Below, one piece after another: positions 10,003 through 19,483 of a DNA stretch of 64,000 nt. Source of the stretch: Georgenia sp. SYP-B2076 (GTDB lineage Bacteria; Actinomycetota; Actinomycetes; Actinomycetales; Actinomycetaceae); the NCBI RefSeq assembly GCF_003991205.1, contig NZ_RXOZ01000033.1:62001-126000 (forward strand). Reading direction: 5' to 3'. Both the position numbers and the translations under genes were made by a program. The stretch's first letter is position 1, and each line of letters starts with the position of its first letter. The notes under the pieces were generated by a model, which saw nothing but the letters and a program-made list of their open reading frames with translations, had not been told where the DNA came from and made no database searches.

Positions 10003-12093
10003 ATGCGCGACGTCCCCGACAAGAAGATGGCGCCGATGAGCCGGCGCACCGTCCTGCGTGCCGGGGGCGCCGGGTTCGGCCTGTACCTGCTGACCGTGAC
10101 GGCCGGCCGCCCGGTCGCCGTCGGGGTCCCGCGGTCCGCGAGCCTGCCCGGAGGGACCCTCGACCCTGAGGGCATCCCGAAGTTCCGCGCCCCCCTGGTC
10201 GTCCCGCCGGCCATGCCGCGCGCCGGCACCGTCCGCACACGGGGTGGGAGGGAGATCGACCACTACGTCGTCGCCGCGCGTCCGCTCGTGCAGCAGGTCC
10301 TGCCCGACGGTCTGCCGCCGACGCCCGTGTGGGGCTACGGCCCGGTCGGTCCGCAGATCCGCGGCCTGGCGTCGCACCGCACCCCCGGTCCTACGATCGA
10401 GATGGAGGCGGGCCGGCCGGTCCAGGTCACCTGGGTTAACGGCCTCGTCGACGACGAGGGCCGGTACCTGCCGCACCTGCTGCCCGTCGACCCCACTCTG
10501 CACTGGGCCAATCCGCCCGGCGGGGTAGACGGCCGCGACGCCCGCCCGCATCTGACACAGACACCGCCCGCCTACGACGGGCCCGTCCCGATGGTCACCC
10601 ACCTCCACGGCGGCCAGTCCGTCGGCGACGAGTCGGACGGCTATCCGGAGGCCTGGTACCTGCCCGCCGCCACCGACATCCCGGGCGGCTTCGCCACCGA
10701 GGGGACCTGGTACGAGCACTTCGCGGCCAAGGCCGCGGCGGCGTACGCCGCGTCGTGGGAGCCCGGGTCTGCCACCTTCCGCTACCCCAACGACCAGCGC
10801 GCCGGGACGCTGTGGTACCACGACCACTCCCTCGGCATGACCCGCGTCAACGCGTACGCCGGGCTCGCCGGGCTCGCCGTCGTCCGCGGCGGGGCCGAGG
10901 GAGACGATGCCGTCCGGGACCGGCGCACGGGCAGGCCGGCCGTCCTCCCGGGGCCGGCTCCGCGCCCGAATGATCCGGGCTGGGAGCACCGGCGCTACCT
11001 GGAGATTCCCCTGGCGATTCAGGACCGCTCCTTCAACGCCGACGGGTCCTTGTTCTACCCGGACACCCGGGCGTTCTTCGACGGCGTCGGCGCCCCGTAC
11101 GTGCCGGAGAGCGACGTCTCCCCGATCTGGAACCCGGAGTTCTTCGGCAACACGATCGTGGTCAACGGCCGCACCTGGCCGTACCTCGACGTCGAGCAGC
11201 GCCGTTACCGCTTCCGTGTCCTCAACGGCTGCAACTCCCGGTTCCTCATCCTCGATTTCGCCGCGATCCCCGGGGCGCGCGCGTGGCAGATCGGCGCCGA
11301 CGGCGGCTTCCTCACCGCCCCCGTCGACCTCACCGGTCGGCACCGCGGTCGGCTGCTCCTGGGGCCGGCCGAACGCGCCGACCTCGTCGTCGACCTCACC
11401 GAGGTCCCGGCCGGCCGTCACGTGCTGACCAACCTGGCCCCGGACGAGCCCTTCGGCGGTGGGGAGCCCGGCGAGGCGTTCGAGGTGGCCGACCCGGGAA
11501 CCACCGGGCAGGTGCTTGAGCTGCGGGTCGTGCCGGCGCGTGGCCCGGACAGGACCACACCGGCGGAGTTCCTCACGCTGCCCGCGCCCGGCCCGCTGCC
11601 CGCCGGGACCGTCCGCAGGCTCGCGCTGGCGGAGGTCATGTCCGCCGTCGCCCCGGACGCCCCGGTCGAGGCCGTGCTCGGTACCGTCGCGGAGGACGGG
11701 CGCGTGGTGCCGCTGGGCTGGGACGAGCCGGTGACGGAGGACCCGGCGGTCGGGGTGGTGGAGACCTGGGAGCTGTACAACACCACCGAGGACGCACACC
11801 CGGTCCACATCCACGAGGTCGGGTTCGAGATCCTCGACCGTCAGGCCGTCGTCGTCGACGAGGCGGCCGGCACCGTCGCGCCCGCCCCCGGGTCGGCACC
11901 GCGGCCGCCGGAGCCGGGGGAGACGGCACGCAAGGACACCGTCGTCGCCTTCCCGGGCGAGGTGACCCGGCTGCGGATGCGCTTCGAACGCCCCGGCAGG
12001 TTCGTCTGGCACTGCCACATCCTCGAGCACGAGGACAACGAGATGATGCGCGCCTACCAGATCGGGCCCCGGCAGCCCGGGCAACCGGACTGA
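10003..12093 (+). CDS. Tat-exported multicopper oxidase (CotA/bilirubin-oxidase type)
   Basis: The 696-aa enzyme should couple one-electron oxidation of phenols, bilirubin-like compounds or metals to reduction of O2 to water. All four copper motifs are present: HLHGG (His200, His202), WYHDH (His273, His275), HPVHIH (His599, 602, 604) and HCHILEH (His670, Cys671, His672, His676) with Met681 as likely axial ligand. The N-terminus has a twin-arginine signal, SRRTVLRAGGAGFG (residues 13-26), so it is probably exported folded. ATG 10003 follows AGGAGG by 4 nt. It stands alone. The physiological substrate is not evident. Confidence 0.92.
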   Translation: MRDVPDKKMAPMSRRTVLRAGGAGFGLYLLTVTAGRPVAVGVPRSASLPGGTLDPEGIPKFRAPLVVPPAMPRAGTVRTRGGREIDHYVVAARPLVQQVLPDGLPPTPVWGYGPVGPQIRGLASHRTPGPTIEMEAGRPVQVTWVNGLVDDEGRYLPHLLPVDPTLHWANPPGGVDGRDARPHLTQTPPAYDGPVPMVTHLHGGQSVGDESDGYPEAWYLPAATDIPGGFATEGTWYEHFAAKAAAAYAASWEPGSATFRYPNDQRAGTLWYHDHSLGMTRVNAYAGLAGLAVVRGGAEGDDAVRDRRTGRPAVLPGPAPRPNDPGWEHRRYLEIPLAIQDRSFNADGSLFYPDTRAFFDGVGAPYVPESDVSPIWNPEFFGNTIVVNGRTWPYLDVEQRRYRFRVLNGCNSRFLILDFAAIPGARAWQIGADGGFLTAPVDLTGRHRGRLLLGPAERADLVVDLTEVPAGRHVLTNLAPDEPFGGGEPGEAFEVADPGTTGQVLELRVVPARGPDRTTPAEFLTLPAPGPLPAGTVRRLALAEVMSAVAPDAPVEAVLGTVAEDGRVVPLGWDEPVTEDPAVGVVETWELYNTTEDAHPVHIHEVGFEILDRQAVVVDEAAGTVAPAPGSAPRPPEPGETARKDTVVAFPGEVTRLRMRFERPGRFVWHCHILEHEDNEMMRAYQIGPRQPGQPD

Positions 12094-12199
12094 CCCGGCC
12101 TCCCGCGCCCGGGCGGGGGCCCGAAGCGTCGTGCGATGACCGGCACGGCCCTTGACCGCCAGGGGACCGGGGGCACCCCCATCTCGTGCTCGGACGCGC

Positions 12200-12367
12200 T
12201 CACGGACGCTGCAGGAACCTGAGGTAGAACGCCCCGAACACCAGCACGATGCCGACGTTTGCCATCAGCCGCGGCCAGAGATGGTTCCTGAAGAACAGGA
12301 CGTCCACGCCGACCACGACGACGACCACCGCCAGCGCGTAAAGCACGATGGTTGCTGACCGGCCCAT
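12200..12367 (-). CDS. Small two-helix membrane protein, 55 aa, unknown function
   Basis: The product MGRSATIVLYALAVV... has two hydrophobic helices (about residues 5-22 and 33-48) separated by the short polar turn FRNHLWPR. A GAGGG ribosome binding site lies just upstream of ATG 12367. An in-frame upstream start lacks one. Small proteins of this layout are common and unnamed in actinobacteria. It is convergent with the multicopper oxidase, ending about 105 bp from it. The function is unknown. Confidence 0.65.
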   Translation of the reverse strand: MGRSATIVLYALAVVVVVVGVDVLFFRNHLWPRLMANVGIVLVFGAFYLRFLQRP

Positions 12368-12633
12368 GATCCCTCCCTCGGGGAGACGGGGTGGAGCAAT
12401 TGTCCGCAACTGCTGGTGACGGTGCGATGCCTGGAACTCCTTTCCAGCGTGCCACCCAGGGCAGCACGCGACGTCGCGCCATGACGTCCGACGTCGCGGG
12501 CCCTTTCCGCGTCCGGACAGCGCCCGGGCTCGTGCGCGGGAGGCCGGCGGGCGCGAGTGCGGCGGAGCCGGGATGATCGTGCCGGAAGCCCCCGGTCCCC
12601 GGTGACCGGGAGGAGCCCGCGGAGGAGACCGCC

Positions 12634-13764
12634 ATGACCGAGACGCACCCGCCCGTGCCGTTCACCGCCACGGACTACGCGGCCCGCATGACCCGCGCGA
12701 CTGACGAGGCGCGCCAGGCCGGGCTGGCCGGCGTCGTCGTCGCCCCGGGGCCCGACCTGGTGTGGCTGACCGGGTACCAGCCCCCGGCGAGCACCGAGCG
12801 GCTCACCCTGCTGGTCCTCGCCCCGGACCAGGAGCCGACGCTCATCGTGCCCACCCTCGAGCTGCCCGACGCCGAGGCCGCCACCGGCGCGCCGCGCCTG
12901 CGTCTGGTCGGCTGGGTCGACGGGACGGACCCGTACGAGGCCGCCGGCGCACTCCTCCGGGCGGACGGGACGTTCGGGGTCTCCGACTCCACCTGGGCCC
13001 TGCACCTGCTCGAGCTCCAGCGGGCCCTGCCGGGCACGCGGTACCGGTCCCTGTCCCGGAGCCTGCCCATGCTGCGTGCGGTCAAGGACCGGGCCGAGCT
13101 CGACCGCCTCGACCTGGCCGGCGCGGCCGCCGACGCGACGTACGCCGAGATCCTCCGCCGGCCCTTCGCCGGCCGGCGCGAGCGGGACGTCGCGGCGGAC
13201 CTCGACGCCCTGCTCCGCGAGCACGGGCACGAGCAGGTCGACTTCACCATCGTGGGCGCCGGCCCGAACGGGGCGAACCCCCACCACGAGGCGGGGGACC
13301 GGGGCATCGAGCCGGGTGACGCCGTCGTGCTGGACTTCGGCGGCCTCATGCACGGTTACGGCTCCGACACCACGCGCACCGTCTCCGTCGGCGAGCCACG
13401 CCAGGAGGTCCGGGCCGTGCACGACGTCGTCCGGCGGGCGCAGCAGGCGGCCTTCGAGGCCGTGCGTCCTGGGGTGTCCTGCCAGGAGATCGACCGGGTC
13501 GCCAGGGCTGTGATCACGGAGGCCGGGTTCGGCGAGCAGTTCGTCCACCGCACCGGCCACGGCATCGGCGTGACCACGCACGAGCCGCCCTACCTCGTCG
13601 AGGGGGAGGAACAGCCGCTGCGGCCGGGCATGTGCTTCTCCATCGAGCCCGGCATCTACCTGGCCGGCCGCTTTGGGGTGCGGATCGAGGACATCGTGAC
13701 CGTCACGGCGGGCGGCGGCCGGCGCCTGAACAACTCCGACCACGGCCTGGGCGTGGTGGGTTAG
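12634..13764 (+). CDS. M24-family metallopeptidase, Xaa-Pro aminopeptidase type
   Basis: The 376-aa protein has a creatinase-like N-terminal domain (about 1-150) and a pita-bread M24 domain. The five dinuclear metal ligands are in place: Asp234 (LDFGG), Asp245 (GSDTTRT), His309 (RTGHGIGV), Glu338 (SIEPGIY) and Glu352 (RIEDIV). It probably removes N-terminal residues before proline from small peptides in the cytoplasm. The start is ATG 12634, preceded by GGAGGAG. It is followed after 35 bp by the PLP-enzyme gene, which has its own promoter-like box, so the two need not be co-transcribed. Confidence 0.9.
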   Translation: MTETHPPVPFTATDYAARMTRATDEARQAGLAGVVVAPGPDLVWLTGYQPPASTERLTLLVLAPDQEPTLIVPTLELPDAEAATGAPRLRLVGWVDGTDPYEAAGALLRADGTFGVSDSTWALHLLELQRALPGTRYRSLSRSLPMLRAVKDRAELDRLDLAGAAADATYAEILRRPFAGRRERDVAADLDALLREHGHEQVDFTIVGAGPNGANPHHEAGDRGIEPGDAVVLDFGGLMHGYGSDTTRTVSVGEPRQEVRAVHDVVRRAQQAAFEAVRPGVSCQEIDRVARAVITEAGFGEQFVHRTGHGIGVTTHEPPYLVEGEEQPLRPGMCFSIEPGIYLAGRFGVRIEDIVTVTAGGGRRLNNSDHGLGVVG

Positions 13765-13787
13765 CCCGGACGTCGCCGCGCACCCGC

Positions 13788-13793
13788 GAGAAT
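13788..13793 (+). promoter_or_regulatory. Leaderless -10 box (GAGAAT) for the aldolase-like gene
   Basis: GAGAAT ends 6 nt before ATG 13800; no Shine-Dalgarno sequence lies between. Confidence 0.5.
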
Positions 13794-13799
13794 GGCGCC

Positions 13800-14825
13800 A
13801 TGACGACGCGCGGCTTCACCAGTGACAACGCCTCCGGAGTGCACCCCGCGGTGCTCGCCGCCCTCACGGCCGCCAACGAGGGCCACGCGCCGTCCTACGG
13901 GGCCGACCCGCTCACCGCCGCGCTCGAGGAGAGGGTCCGCGACCTCTTCGGCGCCGACGCCCAGGTCTTCCCGGTCTTCAACGGCACGGGCGCGAACGTC
14001 GTCGCCGTCCAGGCCCTGCTGCAGCGGTGGGACGCCGCGGTCGCCACCGCCGACTCCCACATGGTCAACGACGAGTCCACCGCCCCGCAGCTCGTCGGCG
14101 GCGCCCGCATCGTCACCGTGCCCTCCGTCGCGGGCAGGGCCACCCCGGAGCTCCTCGCCCCCGCGTTCGACGCCTACGACGGCACCGTCCACCACGCCCG
14201 CCCCGCCGCGATCACCCTCGCCCAGAGCACCGAGCTCGGCACCACCTACACCGCCGCCGAGCTCGCGGCCCTCACCACCTTCGCCCGCTCGCGCGGCGCG
14301 CGCGTGCACATCGACGGCGCCCGCCTCGCCAACGCCGCGGCCCGGCTCGGCGCCACGTTGCGCGAGCTGACCACCGACGTCGGCGTGGACGTCCTCTCCT
14401 TCGGCGGCACCAAGAACGGCCTGCTCCTCGGCGACGCCATCGTCGTGCTCGACCCGGCGCTCGCCGAGCCCGTCGCCCGGCTGCGCAAGGCCTCGACCCA
14501 GCTCGCCTCGAAGATGCGGTTCGTCTCCGCGCAGCTCCTCGCGCTGCTCGAGGACGGCCTGTGGCGGCGCAACGCCGCGCACGCCAACGACGCGGCCGAC
14601 CTGCTCGCCGCCCGCCTGCGCCCGCTCGGCGTCGAGCCGGTGTACCCGGTCCAGGCCAACGCCGTGTTCATCCCGGTCCCGCCCGCGGCGCTGCCCGCGG
14701 TCGTCGCGGACGCGCCCGTCCTGGCCTGGGACCGCGCCGCCGGGGTGGTCCGCGCCGTCGCCTCCTTCGACACGACCGAGGAGGACGTCGACGCGCTCGT
14801 CGCGGCCCTGGGCCGCCACTTCTGA
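13800..14825 (+). CDS. Threonine aldolase / beta-eliminating lyase family PLP enzyme
   Basis: This 341-aa fold-type I PLP enzyme resembles low-specificity L-threonine aldolase, which cleaves threonine or allo-threonine to glycine and acetaldehyde. Family landmarks are FTSDNASGVHPAVL at the N-terminus, SYGADPLT, FNGTGANVVAVQAL (cofactor phosphate region), HIDGARLANAAARL (the Asp contacting the pyridine nitrogen) and SFGGTKNGLL with the Schiff-base lysine. ATG 13800 is chosen because FTSDNASG is the usual N-terminal motif and a -10 box sits 6 nt upstream. The specificity (L-threonine, phenylserine or another beta-hydroxy amino acid) is not determined. Confidence 0.88.
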   Translation: MTTRGFTSDNASGVHPAVLAALTAANEGHAPSYGADPLTAALEERVRDLFGADAQVFPVFNGTGANVVAVQALLQRWDAAVATADSHMVNDESTAPQLVGGARIVTVPSVAGRATPELLAPAFDAYDGTVHHARPAAITLAQSTELGTTYTAAELAALTTFARSRGARVHIDGARLANAAARLGATLRELTTDVGVDVLSFGGTKNGLLLGDAIVVLDPALAEPVARLRKASTQLASKMRFVSAQLLALLEDGLWRRNAAHANDAADLLAARLRPLGVEPVYPVQANAVFIPVPPAALPAVVADAPVLAWDRAAGVVRAVASFDTTEEDVDALVAALGRHF

Positions 14826-14928
14826 GCCGCGCCGAGCCGTACCCCCCGCCGGGTGCCGCGACACCCCCGGACCGCCGCGACACCGCCGGACCGCCCGCGA
14901 TATGCGGTCAGCGTCCGACCGGTTCCGA

Positions 14929-14934
14929 TAGCGT
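14929..14934 (+). promoter_or_regulatory. Candidate -10 box (TAGCGT) for the ABC exporter operon
   Basis: TAGCGT within CCGATAGCGTCGG fits TANNNT, about 55 nt upstream of ATG 14989. Confidence 0.4.
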
Positions 14935-14988
14935 CGGCGCAGGTCACCGTCCCGGGCGACCGTCCCGACCACCCACGGAGCTTCGCGG

Positions 14989-16056
14989 ATGAGCGCACCA
15001 GCGGCGGACCTGGCCATCGAGACGACCGGGCTGCGCAAGACGTACCGCACCCGCCGCGGACGCCAGGTGGCCGTGCAGGGCCTGGACCTGCGGGTGCCCG
15101 CCGGCGGCGTCCACGGGTTCCTCGGGCCGAACGGCTCGGGCAAGACCACCTCGATCAGGATGCTCCTCGGCCTGATCCGCGCCGACTCCGGCACCATGCG
15201 GATCTTCGGCCACGAGGTGCCCCATGCCCTGCCCGAGGTCATCGGGCGGGTGGGTGCGATCGTCGAGTCGCCCAAGTTCTTCCCCACCTTCACCGGCGCG
15301 AAGAACCTTGCCCTGCTCGCCGAGGCGATCGACGCCCCCCGCACCCGGGTGGACGAGGTGCTCGAGGCCACGGGTCTGCGGGAGCGCGCACGCGACCGGT
15401 ACCGCACCTACTCCCTCGGCATGAAGCAACGCCTCGCGATCGCCGCGACGCTCCTGAAGAGCCCGGACCTGCTCATCTTCGACGAGCCGACCAACGGCCT
15501 GGACCCGGCCGGGATCCGCGACATCCGCGAGACCATGCGCCGCCTCGGCGCCGAGGGGCGCACCGTCCTGGTCAGCAGCCACCTCCTGGCCGAGGTCGAG
15601 CACATCGCCGACACCGTCTCCATCATCGGCCGCGGCCGCCTGCTGGCCACCGGGCCCGTCGCCGAGGTCATCGGCAACCGGGCGACGTCGGCCGTCCGCG
15701 TCGGGGTGGCCGACCCCGCGGCGGCGTGGCAGGTCCTCGCCCGGGCGGGCCTGGCCGCGACGCCGGAGGGCCCGTACCTCCGCGTCCAGGGCGAGGCCGA
15801 CCCCGCCCGCATCACCTACCTCCTGGCGCAGAGCGGGCTCTACGTCAACGAGCTCGTTGCGGTCCGCGCCGACCTGGAGTCGGCCTTCCTGGACCTGACC
15901 CAGGGGGAGGCGCTGGGTGAGGAGATCCGGCGGGGCCGCGGCCGACGGGCCGTCCGTGGCGGCCCACCCGCGGCGCCGCCCGGCGGGCCGGACCGGGCGG
16001 CGGGCCTCTCCTTCCCGGCGCCCACCGGTGCGTCCGCCGACGGAGGTGCGGCGTGA
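14989..16056 (+). CDS. ABC transporter ATP-binding protein (ABC-2 exporter type)
   Basis: The 355-aa ATPase has Walker A GPNGSGKTT, signature YSLGMKQRL, Walker B LLIFDEPTNGLDP and the H-loop SSHLL. The LGMKQRL signature is that of the CcmA/drug-exporter subfamily of ABC-2 transporters. A C-terminal extension (about residues 230-355) ends in a Pro/Gly/Ala-rich tail that looks disordered. Its stop overlaps the start of the permease gene by 4 nt (GTGA), so the two are translationally coupled and form one transporter. The cargo is unknown. Confidence 0.9.
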   Translation: MSAPAADLAIETTGLRKTYRTRRGRQVAVQGLDLRVPAGGVHGFLGPNGSGKTTSIRMLLGLIRADSGTMRIFGHEVPHALPEVIGRVGAIVESPKFFPTFTGAKNLALLAEAIDAPRTRVDEVLEATGLRERARDRYRTYSLGMKQRLAIAATLLKSPDLLIFDEPTNGLDPAGIRDIRETMRRLGAEGRTVLVSSHLLAEVEHIADTVSIIGRGRLLATGPVAEVIGNRATSAVRVGVADPAAAWQVLARAGLAATPEGPYLRVQGEADPARITYLLAQSGLYVNELVAVRADLESAFLDLTQGEALGEEIRRGRGRRAVRGGPPAAPPGGPDRAAGLSFPAPTGASADGGAA

Positions 16057-17042
16057 CCCGCCTGACGAAGGTCGAGGTGCGGCGGCTCTTCTCGCGCCGC
16101 CTCGTCGTGCTGGCGATGGTCGCGGGCCTGCTCGTCTCCGCGCTCGCCCTGGTGGGCGTGTGGCAGCAGTCCCGGCCGATGTCCGCCGCGGAGCAGCGTC
16201 AGGCGGCGGCCTACTACGAGCAGGCCGTCGCCGACTGGGAGGAGAACGGCGAGACGTGGTTCGCGGACTGCCTCGACGCCCAGGCAGCCGAGCGGGAGGC
16301 CACCGGCACGGACGTGGACTACGGGTGCCAGAACGCGCCCCCTCAGGAGGCGGACTTCTACCGCGCGCCGCCGCCGCTGGAGCAGACGATGCCCTCCCTG
16401 CTCTCCATGCACGCCAACCTGCTGATCTTCCTCGCCCTCCTGGTCGGGGCCACGGCCACGGCCGCGGAGCTGAGCACGGGCGCCCTGGGCACCTGGCTGA
16501 CCTTCGAGCCGCGCCGCCTGCGCGTCTACGGCAGCAAGGTGCTGGCATCCGGCGCGGGGGTGCTCCCGTTCGCGGTCCTCGCCATCGTTGTCGTCGTGGT
16601 GGGCGCGTGGGCCATCGCGGCCGCCGTCGGCCAGGCCGGCGGCATGACCGGCGCGGCGTGGTCGGACACCCGATGGACCGCGGGCCGGGTCGCGGCGATC
16701 ACCGCGGTCAGCGCCATGGTCGGCGCCGCCCTCGGGATCCTGCTGCGCCACACCGCGGCCGTGCTCGGGGCGGTCGTGGGCTACGTCGTCGTGGTCGAGG
16801 GCATCCTCGGCGGACTGTTCCGCGGCACGCAGCCGTGGCTGCTCACCACGAACATCCGGAGCTGGACCGACAACGGGACCACCTACCCCGTGGAGGACTG
16901 CACCACCGACGGCACCGGGACCATGTGCAGCTACGTCGAGCACACCCTGAGCTTCGGGCACAGCGTCGCGTACCTCCTGGCGCTCGCGGCGGTGCTCATC
17001 GCGGTGGTGGCGCTCGTCTTCCGCCGCCGGGACGTCTCGTGA
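16053..17042 (+). CDS. ABC-2 type permease subunit
   Basis: The 329-aa membrane protein has an N-terminal helix (RLVVLAMVAGLLVSALALVG), an outward loop of about 85 residues with two cysteines (FADC, YGCQ), then about five further helices. It should form the channel for the ATPase encoded just before it. The second loop (about residues 270-300) also carries cysteines (VEDCTTDGTGTMC). GTG 16053 overlaps the upstream stop codon. The extracytoplasmic cysteines might form disulphides. The substrate is unknown. Confidence 0.85.
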   Translation: MTRLTKVEVRRLFSRRLVVLAMVAGLLVSALALVGVWQQSRPMSAAEQRQAAAYYEQAVADWEENGETWFADCLDAQAAEREATGTDVDYGCQNAPPQEADFYRAPPPLEQTMPSLLSMHANLLIFLALLVGATATAAELSTGALGTWLTFEPRRLRVYGSKVLASGAGVLPFAVLAIVVVVVGAWAIAAAVGQAGGMTGAAWSDTRWTAGRVAAITAVSAMVGAALGILLRHTAAVLGAVVGYVVVVEGILGGLFRGTQPWLLTTNIRSWTDNGTTYPVEDCTTDGTGTMCSYVEHTLSFGHSVAYLLALAAVLIAVVALVFRRRDVS

Positions 17043-17055
17043 CAGTCTGAGCCGC

Positions 17056-18468
17056 GTGGGCGCGCCCCCGCGGACTCCGTGGCCCGAGCTCGACCTGGCC
17101 GGCACGGCCCTTCGCGCCGGCCAGGTCGCGGCCGGTGACGGGGACGTCCCCGTCACCGGTCCGCGCCGCCTCTGGGACGGCCCGCTGGACGTGGAGGGCT
17201 TGGCCGTGGCCACCGTCCGCGAGGCCGCCCGGGCGGCCTCGGCGCTCGCCACCCGGCGCGGCCGGCCGGTGGCACCGAGCGTGGACAGCCGCGACGTCGC
17301 CGCCGCGTTCCACTCCTTCGCCCACCTGCGCGTCGCGGGCCGGGAGGTGACCGCCTGGGCCCCGCTGTCGGGCTTCTTCCGCGCATCGGACGGCTGGGTG
17401 CGCGCGCACGCCAACTACCCGCACCACCGCCGCGGCCTGCTCGAGGCGCTGGCGCTCCCGGTCACGGCGGACGACGACGCGGCGCGGCCCCTCGTGGCCG
17501 CCGCGGTCGCGGCGCTGCCCGCCCACGCCGTCGAGACGCTCGTGCGTGCCCGCGGCGGCGTGGCGGCCGCGCTCCGCACGCCGGAGGAGTGGCGCGCCCA
17601 CGAGCACGGCCGCGTCGTCGCCGCCGGGCCGCTGGTCGAGGCGGCCGGGCGCACCGCCGCCTCCCGCCCGCTGCCCGGCACCGGCGACGGCCCGATGGCG
17701 GGCCTGCGCGTCCTCGACCTCACCCGCGTGATCGCGGGCCCGACCGCCACCCGTGTGCTGGGTGCCCTGGGCGCCGACGTGCTCCGGGTGGACCCACCGG
17801 GTAGCCCCGAGCTGCTGGACCAGCACCTCGACACCGGCTTCGCCAAGCGCTCCGCGGTGGCCGACCTGGCCGACCCCGCGACCCGGCGGGACGTCGAGGA
17901 CCTCCTGCGCGGCGCCGACGTCGTCGTCACCGGGTACCGCCCGGGCGCGCTGGCCCGCTTCGGGCTCGACGGCGCGGCCCTCCTCGAGCGCCACCCCACC
18001 CTCGTCGTCGCGGAGCTCTCGGCCTGGGGCCCCGCCGGGGCGTGGGCCCACGAACGCGGCTTCGACTCGATCGTCCAGGTGGCCACCGGCATCGGGCACC
18101 GCTACGGCGGCGCGCGGCCGGGGAGCGCGGCGCCGGCGGGGGAGTGGGCGCCCGGGGCGCTGCCCGTCCAGGCGCTCGACCACGCGAGCGGGTACCTGCT
18201 CGCGGCCGCCGTGATGCGGCTCCTCGCCGGCCGCGACTCCGGTGGCGCGCACGCGCGGATCAGCCTCGCCCGGGTGGCCACCCAGCTCCTCGACATGCCG
18301 GCGGTGACCGACGGGCGCGCCGAGCCCCGGCCGCCCCGCCTCCGCACGCGGCGGTCGTCCTACGGCCCCCTCGAGTACGTGCCGCCCCCGCTCACGTGCG
18401 ACGGGGTGCCGCTGGACTTCCCGAGCGCCCCGGCGCCCTACGGGCAGGCACCGCTGACGTGGCGGTGA
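17056..18468 (+). CDS. Class III (CaiB/BaiF-type) CoA-transferase
   Basis: The 470-aa protein belongs to family III CoA-transferases, which move CoA between acyl groups, and to related racemases. The C-terminal half has LRVLDLTRVIAGPTATRVL, GADVLRVDPP, DVVVTGYRPGAL and ERGFDSIVQ, where Asp337 matches the catalytic aspartate. The N-terminal half holds a second, weaker copy (LWDGPLDVEGLAVATV, SFAHLRVAG), which explains a length above the usual 380-400 aa. GTG 17056 lies 14 nt after the permease stop; CAGTCT at 17043-17048 could be a leaderless -10 box. No acyl-CoA metabolism genes flank it, so the substrate is unknown. Confidence 0.82.
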   Translation: MGAPPRTPWPELDLAGTALRAGQVAAGDGDVPVTGPRRLWDGPLDVEGLAVATVREAARAASALATRRGRPVAPSVDSRDVAAAFHSFAHLRVAGREVTAWAPLSGFFRASDGWVRAHANYPHHRRGLLEALALPVTADDDAARPLVAAAVAALPAHAVETLVRARGGVAAALRTPEEWRAHEHGRVVAAGPLVEAAGRTAASRPLPGTGDGPMAGLRVLDLTRVIAGPTATRVLGALGADVLRVDPPGSPELLDQHLDTGFAKRSAVADLADPATRRDVEDLLRGADVVVTGYRPGALARFGLDGAALLERHPTLVVAELSAWGPAGAWAHERGFDSIVQVATGIGHRYGGARPGSAAPAGEWAPGALPVQALDHASGYLLAAAVMRLLAGRDSGGAHARISLARVATQLLDMPAVTDGRAEPRPPRLRTRRSSYGPLEYVPPPLTCDGVPLDFPSAPAPYGQAPLTWR

Positions 18469-18490
18469 GGCTGAGCCGCCTGGGCCGGCC

Positions 18491-19483
18491 TCACCAGCGC
18501 GCGTGCACCTGGGGCCGGATGCGGTCGTCGTAGAGCCGCTCGACGGCGGCCAGGAGCTCGTCGGAGAGCGGCGGCAGGTCCGCGGCCGCCGCGTTGGCCC
18601 GGGCCTGCTCCGCGTTCCGCGCCCCCGGGATGACCGTCGTCGCGCCCATCTGGACCACCCACCGGAGCGCCACCTGGGCCGGGGTCGCGCCCTCGGGGCC
18701 GTACGCGGCGACCAGGTCGGTGAAGGCGGCCGCGGCGTCGACCCCGGCGGCGAAGTCCACGCCCGAGAACGTCTCGCCCACGTCGAAGCTCTCGCCGGCA
18801 CGGTTGAAGGTGCGGTGGTCGGTCGCGGCGAAGACCGTCTCGCCGGAGTATCGGCCGGCGAGCAGCCCGGAGGCGAGCGGGACCCGGGCGATGACGCCGA
18901 CGCCCTTCTCCGCGGCGGTCGGCAGCACCTCCTCGAGCGGCTTGCGGCGGAACGCGTTGAGGATGATCTGCACGCTGGCCAGGTTCGGGTGCGTCATCGC
19001 GTCCAGCGCCTGTGCGCACGTCTCCACGCTCACGCCGTACGCGGCGATCCGCTCCTCGTCCACGAGCGTCTCCAGGGCCTCGAACACCTGCCCGCTGGCG
19101 TGCACCGACGACGGCGGGCAGTGGAGCTGGACCAGGTCGAGGCAGTCCGTGCCGAGGTTGAGCCGTGACCGGTCCGTCCACGCCCGGAAGGCGTCGAGGT
19201 GGTACGCCTCCGGGACCTGCGGCACGCGCCGTCCCATCTTGGTGGCCACGGTCAGCCGGATGCCGGGGTTGTTCCGCAGGAACCTGCCGATGAGCTGCTC
19301 GCTGCGCCCGTCGCCGTAGACGTCGGCCGTGTCGAAGAAGGTGACGCCGGCGTCCACGGCCGCCGCGAGGACACCGGTGGCCGCGGCCTCGTCCACCTCG
19401 CCCCAGTCGGCGCCCAGCTGCCACGTGCCCAGGCCCACCACCGAGACCTTCCGGCTGGTGCGACCCAAGGTGCGTTCTTCCAT
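18491..19483 (-). CDS. Aldo/keto reductase
   Basis: The 330-aa TIM-barrel reductase is NADPH-dependent by family. The catalytic tetrad is visible: Asp and Tyr in FFDTADVYG, Lys in VATKMG and His in LVQLHCP. The cofactor-binding end IPGARNAEQARAN is also present. ATG 19483 gives the usual N-terminus MEERTLGRTS; longer in-frame extensions upstream are low-complexity and unlikely. It is convergent with the CoA-transferase gene, 22 bp away. The substrate is unknown. Confidence 0.9.
   Translation of the reverse strand: MEERTLGRTSRKVSVVGLGTWQLGADWGEVDEAAATGVLAAAVDAGVTFFDTADVYGDGRSEQLIGRFLRNNPGIRLTVATKMGRRVPQVPEAYHLDAFRAWTDRSRLNLGTDCLDLVQLHCPPSSVHASGQVFEALETLVDEERIAAYGVSVETCAQALDAMTHPNLASVQIILNAFRRKPLEEVLPTAAEKGVGVIARVPLASGLLAGRYSGETVFAATDHRTFNRAGESFDVGETFSGVDFAAGVDAAAAFTDLVAAYGPEGATPAQVALRWVVQMGATTVIPGARNAEQARANAAAADLPPLSDELLAAVERLYDDRIRPQVHARW

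Noticed and set aside
9553-12084. Very long minus-strand open frame opposite the multicopper oxidase
   Set aside because: It is a high-GC codon shadow: it runs antisense through the oxidase and into the tmRNA, with no ribosome binding site and no recognisable domain.
12391-12576. Possible 61-aa gene between the small membrane protein and the M24 peptidase
   Set aside because: No ribosome binding site of note and low-complexity Arg/Ala/Gly translation; I could not support it.
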